NCBI GenBank assembly: GCA_902464115.1
Contig: CABQIF010000105.1
Location: 1-7,596, forward strand
DNA from: an uncultured Ruminococcus sp.
GTDB lineage: Bacteria > Bacillota > Clostridia > Oscillospirales > Ruminococcaceae
Length of the DNA: 7,596 nt
Reading direction: 5' to 3'
Part shown: positions 1 to 6,560 of the stretch, piece after piece
How positions within the stretch are numbered: the first letter of the stretch is position 1
How the letters are laid out: each line of letters begins with the position of its first letter
Notes under the pieces: generated by a model
Database searches by the model: none
Seen by the model: only the letters and a program-made list of their open reading frames with translations
Told to the model about the DNA's origin: nothing
Translations under genes and position numbers: made by a program

Positions 1-1
1 G

Positions 2-775
2 CCTTATCTGACATTAGAAGCACAACATTGTCAGAGAATTCCGCAGGTTGGAACGGGAATTGCAGAATGTTATGAATTTACGATTCCTGCAAACGGACAG
101 AGCCAATTCCCAGCCGTACCCGATGGCAGCGTTGATTTGGTCTTTGGCATGAGCAAACAAGATGTTCGGCTGTTTATTGGCGGAACAGTCTTGCAGATGA
201 AACAATGGTGTTTCGACCCGGGGCGAACGTATTTTGGTGTACGGTTTCAGCCGGGAAAAAGCTTGTTGCCGAAAGATTTGTGTATTCAGGATGTGGTTAA
301 TGCGGATTTGGAATTGCAGCCCTCTGTCTATGGAGAGGGACTTGCAGAGAAAATTGCAACAGCAGGCAGCTTACAGGCTCGTTCGCAGTTGTTTTTACAG
401 ACTTATTTGCAGCAATTTCCGGAATCGACTGACACCCGACACAATTTGGAACGCTATGTTCGACGGCGGATTTATGAAACAAAAGGAACGATTGGGATTC
501 AAAATCTGGCAGAAGAAACGGGCTATTCTGCATGTTATCTGCGGCGAGTTTTTGAGCAGATTCATGGAATTTCCCCGAAGCTGTTTGAACGGTTTATCCG
601 ATTCCAAAATATGCTGTATCTGATGGAACAGCAGGAGTGGCAGAATCAAAGAATGGATGCCCTTTGTTTTGAAAGCGGCTATTATGACCAGTCGCATATG
701 ATGAAAGATTTTAAGCGGTTTGCAGGCAGAACACCGGAACAATACCGAAAATTTCGCTTGCATCCAGAAGAATGA
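2..775 (+). CDS. AraC-family transcriptional regulator, 5' partial
   Basis: This is a DNA-binding regulator with two helix-turn-helix motifs at its C-terminus. The frame is open back to the window edge, so the true start lies upstream; the first in-frame TTG (137) is internal. Translation from base 2 gives 257 residues. The N-terminal part has PDGSVDLVF (bases 119-145) and YFGVRFQPG (230-256), typical of the sensor domain found in many bacterial AraC proteins (DUF6597 type). The DNA-binding half runs from about 437 to 745, with one helix-turn-helix near 485-565 (core LAEETGYSACYLRRVF) and the second near 647-727 (core ALCFESGYYDQSHMMKDF), followed by the family-typical GRTPEQYRKF. It lies 21 bases ahead of the PII gene on the same strand and is probably first or early in an AraC-PII-permease operon. 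It may control that operon, but the ligand is unknown and its promoter lies outside the window. Confidence 0.9.
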   Translation, partial: PYLTLEAQHCQRIPQVGTGIAECYEFTIPANGQSQFPAVPDGSVDLVFGMSKQDVRLFIGGTVLQMKQWCFDPGRTYFGVRFQPGKSLLPKDLCIQDVVNADLELQPSVYGEGLAEKIATAGSLQARSQLFLQTYLQQFPESTDTRHNLERYVRRRIYETKGTIGIQNLAEETGYSACYLRRVFEQIHGISPKLFERFIRFQNMLYLMEQQEWQNQRMDALCFESGYYDQSHMMKDFKRFAGRTPEQYRKFRLHPEE

Positions 776-783
776 TTGGAAAG

Positions 784-789
784 AGAGGA
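784..789 (+). promoter_or_regulatory. Ribosome binding site of the PII gene
   Basis: AGAGGA lies seven bases before the ATG at 797. It decides the start: the open frame also contains a TTG at 776, directly after the upstream stop codon, but that TTG has no Shine-Dalgarno sequence of its own and would add seven residues before the conserved PII N-terminus. Confidence 0.75.
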
Positions 790-796
790 ATTTGTT

Positions 797-1141
797 ATGA
801 ACTTGTCTAAAATTGAAATTATCACAGGAATGTCGAAATTGACTGGACTGAAGTCTGTTTTAAGCCAAGCAGGCGTTCGTGGAATGACCGTTGTGCAAGT
901 ACTGGGCTGCGGCGTGGAAAAGGGCACAAAGGAATATGAAGTGGATGAAAATTATGAAATGGAATTGTTGCCGAAGCAGCAAATCAGCATTGTCGTAAAG
1001 ACCGAAAAAGTTAAGGAAATCGTAGAACTGATTAAGCAGGAATTGTATACAGGTCATATTGGAGATGGTAAAATCTTTGTTTATGATATTACCAACGTCA
1101 TTCGTGTCCGGACAGGGGACGAAGGAGAAGACGCACTCTAA
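797..1141 (+). CDS. PII-family signalling protein (GlnB/GlnK-like)
   Basis: A 114-residue cytoplasmic signalling protein; PII proteins are trimers that sense ATP/ADP and usually 2-oxoglutarate and bind target enzymes, regulators or transporters. Family evidence is strong: length matches the usual 112-114, the C-terminal PII signature TGHIGDGKIFV is intact at residues 85-95, and the nucleotide-binding K92, R103 and R105 are present, as is GMTV at 29-32. Aligned with E. coli GlnB (offset +2), Tyr51, the uridylylation site, is kept as Y53, and K58 as K60. Other key positions differ: Q39, which helps bind Mg-ATP/2-oxoglutarate, is E41; R38 is V40; Y46 and R47 are E48 and V49; and KPF near the N-terminus is GMS. 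The T-loop (37-57) has seven acidic residues. It sits 21 bases from genes on both sides, which suggests it regulates the adjacent permease (inference). It is a true PII-fold protein, but not a classical GlnB in its ligand and contact loop. Confidence 0.93.
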   Translation: MNLSKIEIITGMSKLTGLKSVLSQAGVRGMTVVQVLGCGVEKGTKEYEVDENYEMELLPKQQISIVVKTEKVKEIVELIKQELYTGHIGDGKIFVYDITNVIRVRTGDEGEDAL

Positions 1142-1144
1142 AAG

Positions 1145-1152
1145 AAAGGCGG
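1145..1152 (+). promoter_or_regulatory. Ribosome binding site of the permease gene
   Basis: AAAGGCGG, one mismatch from AAAGGAGG, lies ten bases before the ATG at 1163 and directly after the PII stop codon. It supports this start and tight co-transcription of PII and permease. Confidence 0.7.
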
Positions 1153-1162
1153 TTGAATCCAT

Positions 1163-2578
1163 ATGGCTGCACAACAAGAGAAAAAGTTAGGGCTTGGAAG
1201 TGTTGTTTCCATTTCCGTAGGGTTGATTATTGCAACCAGTTGTCTGGTTTCTCTGGGACAGGGAGCCGGAACAATTGGAGTGACTTTCATTTTTGCAATG
1301 GTAATTGCCTGCTTACTGAATATGACAACTGTTGCTTCCCTTTCAGAATTGAATGCGTTGATGCCAAATACAACGGGTGGACTGGCACAGTATACACTTG
1401 CCTGTATGGGACCGTTTCCAACGATTATCTCAATGGTTGGCGGATACATTTTATGTAATGTGTTATCCTGTGGCGTAGAAGCCTCTATCTTTTCGTATGC
1501 AATGTCAGATACCTTTTCATTCCTGCATATTCCGAGTTTGGGATATGTGCTGATTGTTACCACCCTTCTGATGATCGCAAACTTATTCGGGGTTGATATT
1601 TTTGCGAAGTTGCAGGATGTTGTCGCATTTCTGCTGGTTGGCTCGATGTTGATCATGGGTATCATTGGTGCGGTTGGCATTGGATTTGGGAAAAAGGTCG
1701 ACCAGCCGTATACCATGGCAACGGATTTCAAGAGCATTGTTTCCATGACAGCGGTTGCGTTCTGGCTGTTTATCGGTGCGGAATATGTCATTCCGGTTTC
1801 CAAAAGTGTCAAGAATGCCAAGCGAAATGTTCCGCTGGGCATGATGATTGGTTTGGGATTGATTTGTATCGTACAATCCATTCTGGTCTTTGGTTTTCAT
1901 AACTATGTGCCGTGGGCAGAACTGGCAGATTCTCCAGCACCACATTTGCTGTATGGCATGAATCTGCTCGGCACATTCGGAAAAATCTGGATGACATTGG
2001 TTGCTGCTTTTGCCGTAGTCAGCACACAAAATTCCACCGTCAATGCACTGGCAAGCATTTGTCAGGGTATGGCGAAGATGAACATGATGCCACAGGTTTT
2101 TGCAAAGACCAACCGGCGTGGTGTTCCGTATGTCGGCGTGGTATTTGTCAGTGTTATGATTTTCGTATTCTCTGCACTGAGCAATAACTCATCCGATGCC
2201 ATTTCATTCTTGATTCTGGTTGGCTCTGTATTCTGGATGATTTCCTATATCTTAGCACATATGGATGTTCTGATTCTGAGAAAGCGGTTTCCGAAAGCAC
2301 CTCGAAGCTTTAAAGTACCGCTTGGCCCAGTGATTCCGGTGATTGGCATTCTTGGAACGATCTATATGATTTTGAATATTTCCACAGATACTGCTGAACG
2401 AAATGCGATTTGGCTGGTAACCGGCGGAACATTCTTGCTGTTGGGAATTTATGCATTCTTCTGGATTAAGTACAAGATGAAAATGCCGGTATTTAAGAGC
2501 GTTCCGATGGAAAAAGTCATGGCGATGGAGAACGATATGTATTATACGATTCGAAAACGTCGTGGTATTTGGAAATAA
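1163..2578 (+). CDS. APC-superfamily amino acid/amine permease
   Basis: A 471-residue integral membrane transporter with about 12 hydrophobic segments, the normal size for the amino acid-polyamine-organocation superfamily. Family marks include SELNALMPNTTGGLAQYTLA (residues 61-80) after TM2, matching the AELxxxxPxxGGxYxY pattern; the TM6 region FIGAEY (203-208) followed by SKSVKNAKRNVP (213-224); and the TM8 and loop region TQNSTVNA (288-295) to KTNRRGVP (315-322), where APC permeases carry a short cytoplasmic loop. The TM1 segment (about 14-39) has ATSCLVSLGQGAG in place of the usual GSGIF-type helix break, so substrate handling may be unusual. A basic cytoplasmic tail follows the last segment (435-471). 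The substrate cannot be read from sequence; an amino acid or amine is likely from the family. Its place behind a PII gene, 21 bases away, suggests PII-gated nitrogen-compound uptake (inference). It is the last gene before a strong terminator. Confidence 0.92.
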   Translation: MAAQQEKKLGLGSVVSISVGLIIATSCLVSLGQGAGTIGVTFIFAMVIACLLNMTTVASLSELNALMPNTTGGLAQYTLACMGPFPTIISMVGGYILCNVLSCGVEASIFSYAMSDTFSFLHIPSLGYVLIVTTLLMIANLFGVDIFAKLQDVVAFLLVGSMLIMGIIGAVGIGFGKKVDQPYTMATDFKSIVSMTAVAFWLFIGAEYVIPVSKSVKNAKRNVPLGMMIGLGLICIVQSILVFGFHNYVPWAELADSPAPHLLYGMNLLGTFGKIWMTLVAAFAVVSTQNSTVNALASICQGMAKMNMMPQVFAKTNRRGVPYVGVVFVSVMIFVFSALSNNSSDAISFLILVGSVFWMISYILAHMDVLILRKRFPKAPRSFKVPLGPVIPVIGILGTIYMILNISTDTAERNAIWLVTGGTFLLLGIYAFFWIKYKMKMPVFKSVPMEKVMAMENDMYYTIRKRRGIWK

Positions 2579-2591
2579 CTACATAGCAGAG

Positions 2592-2629
2592 AAAAGCCGT
2601 TTCGTTGCAGGATGACGAAACGGCTTTTT
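2592..2629. terminator. Bidirectional rho-independent terminator
   Basis: A perfect 14-base-pair stem (arms 2592-2605 and 2615-2628, core GCCGTTTCG/CGAAACGGC) encloses a nine-base loop. The right arm ends in five Ts on the plus strand, and the left arm's AAAA becomes a T tract on the minus strand. It starts 13 bases after the permease stop and lies 25 bases beyond the xylanase stop on the opposite strand, so it probably ends transcription from both convergent units. Confidence 0.92.
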
Positions 2630-2654
2630 ATGATATTGTTTTTACTTGTATTGG

Positions 2655-5600
2655 TTATTTTGCAGACCAGCTATCCATTTCCGCCTGTCCGCTGAATACA
2701 AAATACAAATCCTGTATGTCATTCAATCCCTGCACTATAGCAGAAACGGTTGTCATCTTTCCACCTGCTGGAATTTCTGCATATCCGACTGCTTTCCCGG
2801 TTGGAGAGCCCGTGCAAATTTTAACGGCACAGCCACTCTTAGAAGATGCTTTGATTGCAATCTGAGAAGCACCTTTTGAGAAATGAACACCGCTTACTTT
2901 GAGCCAGTCGCCTTGGTCAATTTCTGTTACAACCGTATCGCCCAACCCACGCACCTGAATGCCTGCCTGATTGGACATGGTTTCTGCCTGCACTGTTTGA
3001 TACGGATTGATGGTTTTCTTCTGTGCAATACCAGTCATCGTTCCTGTAACTGCTTGTATTTTTGTTCCTTGCATGGTGACTGCATCCACCTGCGGACTGC
3101 GATAATTGCCTTCTATCCCCATTGCCTTTTCTACGCTGCGATTATGATAGAACAAATAAAGTTGTCCATTCAATGTGCAGAGGGAATGATGATTGTTTCC
3201 ATACAGGCCGAAAAATGTTCCCTGATTCCGAAACAGTTCTCCGCCATAAGTATACGGTCCAAGCGGATTGTCGGCTGTCATGTATTCAATCGCTCCGCTG
3301 GTCATTCCATAGGCATTCCCAGCGGTTTTCCAGTTGGAACAGTAGGTATAATAATACGTATCTCCAATCTTGTTGATACCAGAATCTTCAAATAAATAGG
3401 GGGCTTCAATGGTCACAGGTGTTCCGGCAAGGCTAATCATGTCATCTCCCAACTGGACGATGCGAGAAGTGCCCGGCGTGGCATCTTTTCCGTCTGGAAC
3501 ACCACCGCCAAAACAGAGATAGCCTGTTCCATCATCGTCCACCATCACTGCAGGGTCAAACAGCCAAGTGATATCGCTGCAATTTGGTGTTGCACGGGTA
3601 ATCAAGGCTTTTCCGAGTGGGTCTGTCCAAGGGCCAGTTGGGCTGTCTGCTGTTAATACACTTACCCCATTTCCGCCATTGCAGAAATAGAGGAAAAATT
3701 TTTCTTTGCCGTTGATGGTTTTATGGGCTGCACACGGTGCCCAAGAACAGGTTGCCCATTTGGCGATGCCATCTGTTCCAGCAACAGGAATTGCTCCATG
3801 GTCTGTCCAGTTCACCAAATCCTCAGAGGATAAACAGTTGATTTTGTTTACCTGTGCATAGGTGTTTTCTGTGACCTTTCCATCGCTGTCATATTCAATG
3901 ACATCGTTTGTGGTATAAACGTAAACTCTGCCGTTATATTCCATTACACCAGGGTCTGCACCAAATCGCTGTGTGAAGAGCGGATTGTTTTCGCCATCTG
4001 CCTTATAGCTGGCGGTTGGCGTGATTCCGGCAAACAATGCCTCCATTGCAGCTGTATCTATAACTTTTTCTGCCTTTGAAAAGACAGAGATCCGTCCCAA
4101 CAGATAATCCTGCAACATCTTGACATCTGCCGCATCAACGATTCCATTTTGGTCTACGTCTGTTGCCAGCTTTGCAGCATTGCCAGAAAAGCCACTGGAA
4201 ACGCCATGTTTTGCAAGAGAAAGATCTAATACATTGATGACGCCATCTGCATTGACATCTCCCAGTGTAATCGTTGGTGCTTCGCCTGCTCCGATGATGC
4301 TTGTTCCGCCAACTGCTCCAATGGCTTCATCCAAATAGAAGTTGGTGGTGCTGTCTTTTGTTTCTACATAAATTTGTAAGTTGGTTGCATCCGCAGGAAT
4401 CGTGTAATTTTTATTGGCAAGCTGCATCCATTCTCCCTGAATGGCAGTGCCTTCTGCAATGGTATCATATTGTGTGTCACCATTTGCATCGGTATACTGC
4501 AATTTGAAATAGAAAGTATCCGTTGCATCGCCGTCAAAATACTGTACATTGGTGCTGAAACTATACGACTTTCCCGGTATAAATGCCTTTGGATTTAAGC
4601 TCCGTGCAGCACCATTCCAAGCAGCGGTACGATTCTGTACCAATAAGGCTTCTTTTCCAACATAATTTGTCCGTCCGCTGGTGGATACTTCCGCATCTCC
4701 TCTGCCGCTCCAGCCGTCCAATTCCCCTTCAAAGGTACTATGGAAATACCAGCCGTATTCATTCGGTTCAATGGGCTGTTCGGTTGTACCCGGATTGCTG
4801 CCATCGCCCCATTCTGACTGCGGGATCATGGATGTTAAGGTTGTATAGGCAAGCTTTGGCTGATGATTGGTATCATAGAGCAGGGGCGTATTTTCTGTCT
4901 TAATCCAAGTATTTGCATCATCTGGCCCCCAGATACAAACTGCCGTGACACGTCCATCGGAGGTTGGATTTTTATTCCAGTCCATGGCTGCCTGAAAAAT
5001 TGCTTTGTATTTGTCTGCCTGTTGCTGTAAGGTATACTTGCCATTTTCCATGGTGATATCCAATTCTGTAATTTGAACATCACAGCCGATCGAGAGGAAT
5101 TTTTTCATTGCGGTAGTATATGCAGAAACGCCGGAAAATCCGTCATAGTTCGCATTGATATGAGATTGCATGCCGATTCCATCCAGCAAGCCCTTTTCGT
5201 AGAGGGATTTGCACATGCTGTAAATGGCATCCCGCTTGTGATCCCAGTATTCGTTATAATCGTTGTAGTAGAGCTTGCAGCTTTCCGGTGCATATTTTCT
5301 GGCATAGGTAAATGCTTTTTCTACAAACGCATTGCTGCCATAAATCTGCACCCACGGGGACTGTCCACTGATATTTTCACCCGGTTCTCTTGTTCCGCCA
5401 TAGTTGGCAGTTCGATTCTGGTCATCGCTAATGCACTCGTTGGCGACATCGTAAGCATAGAGGTTCAGTTCTGGATATTGTGTTTGAATTGCCTCAAACA
5501 TATTTTTAATGTAGGTTTCCATTCGCTGATCCATAACGGCAGAAGAAACCCAGTTGCCATTTGCATCGAAATTTTCTTTGAAGAACCAGACAGGGGTTTG

Positions 5601-6437
5601 ACTGTGCCAAACTAAGGTATGTCCACGCATGGCAAGATGATTGTTTACACAGAAATCCATAATGCTGGCAGCATTTTTCAGAGAAACGCCGATATTCGTA
5701 CCATTACACTGTGACTGCACCAATGTTGCATCGGGCTTTGTTTCGTTTTCACATTCCACACTATTATAATCTTTGAGAAAGCTAGCAGTGATGGTGGAAT
5801 TTTTCACCGTTCCGCTATTCAAAATGTTCCCAACTCGAAAATAATTGGCAAATTCATCTTTTAACCCTTTTTCAGTGGAAGCAGCAGAAACGGTATTGCT
5901 GGATTTTTTTGCGGTTACCGTCACGTCATCAAAATAAAAATCATGGGTGCTGTCTGTGGTAATGGTAAGCCGAAATTCGCCGCTGTTTTTCGGTGCTCGA
6001 TAAGAAGCTTGCAGTTCTGTCCATGTTCCGGCAGCGACTTGTTTTGTAATCAGTTCGGTTTCTGTTTCTTGATTGGTGTCTAAATCTGCACAGGCAAGGG
6101 TCACATGAAACTGTTCTGCGGTTTCGCTGTAAACCCAAATGCGATAAGTATTGGTTTCTCCGCCGGAAAGATACAGCCCCTTTTCAGAGCTGACACCGTC
6201 GCTTGCACAGGTTCGTCCGGAAACTTCCATGCCACGAGAATCCTTGTGCCCAATGCCTGCTTTTGCTGTCATAGATACAGCATCTGCATTGGCATACCAT
6301 CCGTCATAGTTGGTTTCAAAGTCGTTGTGTACCAACTCCACTGCGGATACGGGTGCTAAAAACGATGGCAGATAGGATAACATGCCGATGCTGCAAACAA
6401 CAGCGGTTAAGCTGGCTGCAAGTTTTCGTGTATTCAT
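2655..6437 (-). CDS. Bifunctional cellulosomal xylanase: CBM22-GH10-CBM22-dockerin-GH43-CBM6
   Basis: A 1260-residue secreted enzyme with two catalytic modules. Residues 1-32 form a signal peptide (KLAAS start, hydrophobic core, VSA cleavage site). Modules in order are a CBM22-like xylan-binding module (34-177); GH10 endo-1,4-beta-xylanase (190-545) with substrate-site HTLVWHSQTPVW (273-284), acid/base E334 in DVANE and nucleophile E458 in ITELDI; a second CBM22 (562-708); dockerin type I (724-787); GH43 (805-1137), with D828 in ADPG as probable base, D961 in FDPAV as pKa modulator and E1011 in EAPYLF as acid, resembling the arabinofuranosidase/xylosidase branch (subfamily 29 style); and CBM6 (about 1146-1258), with QAETMS and GDWLKVSG, ending abruptly in its last strand. 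The dockerin has both calcium loops intact: D727, N729, D731, N735, D738 and D760, D762, N764, D768, D771. Expected action is outside the cell on a cellulosome, cutting arabinoxylan backbone and side chains together. The start has a consensus ribosome binding site. All catalytic residues I expect are present; GH43 specificity is inferred. Confidence 0.95.
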   Translation of the reverse strand: MNTRKLAASLTAVVCSIGMLSYLPSFLAPVSAVELVHNDFETNYDGWYANADAVSMTAKAGIGHKDSRGMEVSGRTCASDGVSSEKGLYLSGGETNTYRIWVYSETAEQFHVTLACADLDTNQETETELITKQVAAGTWTELQASYRAPKNSGEFRLTITTDSTHDFYFDDVTVTAKKSSNTVSAASTEKGLKDEFANYFRVGNILNSGTVKNSTITASFLKDYNSVECENETKPDATLVQSQCNGTNIGVSLKNAASIMDFCVNNHLAMRGHTLVWHSQTPVWFFKENFDANGNWVSSAVMDQRMETYIKNMFEAIQTQYPELNLYAYDVANECISDDQNRTANYGGTREPGENISGQSPWVQIYGSNAFVEKAFTYARKYAPESCKLYYNDYNEYWDHKRDAIYSMCKSLYEKGLLDGIGMQSHINANYDGFSGVSAYTTAMKKFLSIGCDVQITELDITMENGKYTLQQQADKYKAIFQAAMDWNKNPTSDGRVTAVCIWGPDDANTWIKTENTPLLYDTNHQPKLAYTTLTSMIPQSEWGDGSNPGTTEQPIEPNEYGWYFHSTFEGELDGWSGRGDAEVSTSGRTNYVGKEALLVQNRTAAWNGAARSLNPKAFIPGKSYSFSTNVQYFDGDATDTFYFKLQYTDANGDTQYDTIAEGTAIQGEWMQLANKNYTIPADATNLQIYVETKDSTTNFYLDEAIGAVGGTSIIGAGEAPTITLGDVNADGVINVLDLSLAKHGVSSGFSGNAAKLATDVDQNGIVDAADVKMLQDYLLGRISVFSKAEKVIDTAAMEALFAGITPTASYKADGENNPLFTQRFGADPGVMEYNGRVYVYTTNDVIEYDSDGKVTENTYAQVNKINCLSSEDLVNWTDHGAIPVAGTDGIAKWATCSWAPCAAHKTINGKEKFFLYFCNGGNGVSVLTADSPTGPWTDPLGKALITRATPNCSDITWLFDPAVMVDDDGTGYLCFGGGVPDGKDATPGTSRIVQLGDDMISLAGTPVTIEAPYLFEDSGINKIGDTYYYTYCSNWKTAGNAYGMTSGAIEYMTADNPLGPYTYGGELFRNQGTFFGLYGNNHHSLCTLNGQLYLFYHNRSVEKAMGIEGNYRSPQVDAVTMQGTKIQAVTGTMTGIAQKKTINPYQTVQAETMSNQAGIQVRGLGDTVVTEIDQGDWLKVSGVHFSKGASQIAIKASSKSGCAVKICTGSPTGKAVGYAEIPAGGKMTTVSAIVQGLNDIQDLYFVFSGQAEMDSWSAK

Positions 6438-6447
6438 ACAAAAATAT

Positions 6448-6455
6448 CCTCCTTT
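6448..6455 (-). promoter_or_regulatory. Consensus ribosome binding site of the xylanase gene
   Basis: On the minus strand this reads AAAGGAGG, a full match to the 16S rRNA 3' end, ten bases before the ATG at 6437. It fixes the start just before the signal peptide and implies high translation. Confidence 0.85.
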
Positions 6456-6466
6456 TGTTGTATGTT

Positions 6467-6485
6467 ATTTGCACTTCTTTCAAAT
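6467..6485. promoter_or_regulatory. Possible operator: downstream dyad in xylanase leader
   Basis: ATTTG (6467-6471), nine bases, then CAAAT (6481-6485) form an inverted repeat just downstream of the candidate -10 box, near the expected transcription start. The longer ATTTGCA at 6467-6473 recurs inverted at 6534-6540 on the other side of the promoter. The motif is short and AT-rich, so chance is a real alternative. Confidence 0.25.
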
Positions 6486-6492
6486 TACCTCT

Positions 6493-6521
6493 ATTTTAAC
6501 AGAAGAAAGAGTCCTTGTATA
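6493..6521 (-). promoter_or_regulatory. Candidate sigma-70-type promoter of the xylanase
   Basis: On the minus strand, TATACA (6516-6521; four of six to TTGACA) is separated by 17 bases from TAAAAT (6493-6498; five of six to TATAAT). Transcription would start near 6486, giving a leader of about 50 bases. The weak -35 box fits a promoter that needs an activator. No terminator hairpin is visible between the upstream regulator and this point, so read-through from the regulator gene is also possible. Confidence 0.45.
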
Positions 6522-6533
6522 GCACGTTTGTCC

Positions 6534-6552
6534 TGCAAATGGTATATTTGTA
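6534..6552. promoter_or_regulatory. Possible operator: upstream dyad at xylanase promoter
   Basis: CAAAT (6536-6540), five bases, ATTTG (6546-6550) form an inverted repeat centred near -57 from the predicted start, a usual place for an activator to bind. It lies right after the end of the AraC-type regulator gene. Binding by that regulator is inference, and AraC proteins more often use direct repeats. Confidence 0.3.
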
Positions 6553-6560
6553 CGTCCAAT

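Noticed and set aside
137..775. AraC regulator beginning at TTG 137
   Set aside because: The frame is open to base 2, and the upstream residues (including PDGSVDLVF) belong to the conserved sensor domain, so the TTG is internal.
1138..1881. 247-residue minus-strand reading frame
   Set aside because: It is antisense to the APC permease; its composition is what the complement of a hydrophobic membrane protein gives.
5073..5615. 180-residue plus-strand reading frame
   Set aside because: It lies fully antisense within the GH10 coding region, whose catalytic motifs are intact, and shows no family resemblance or ribosome binding site that I can see.
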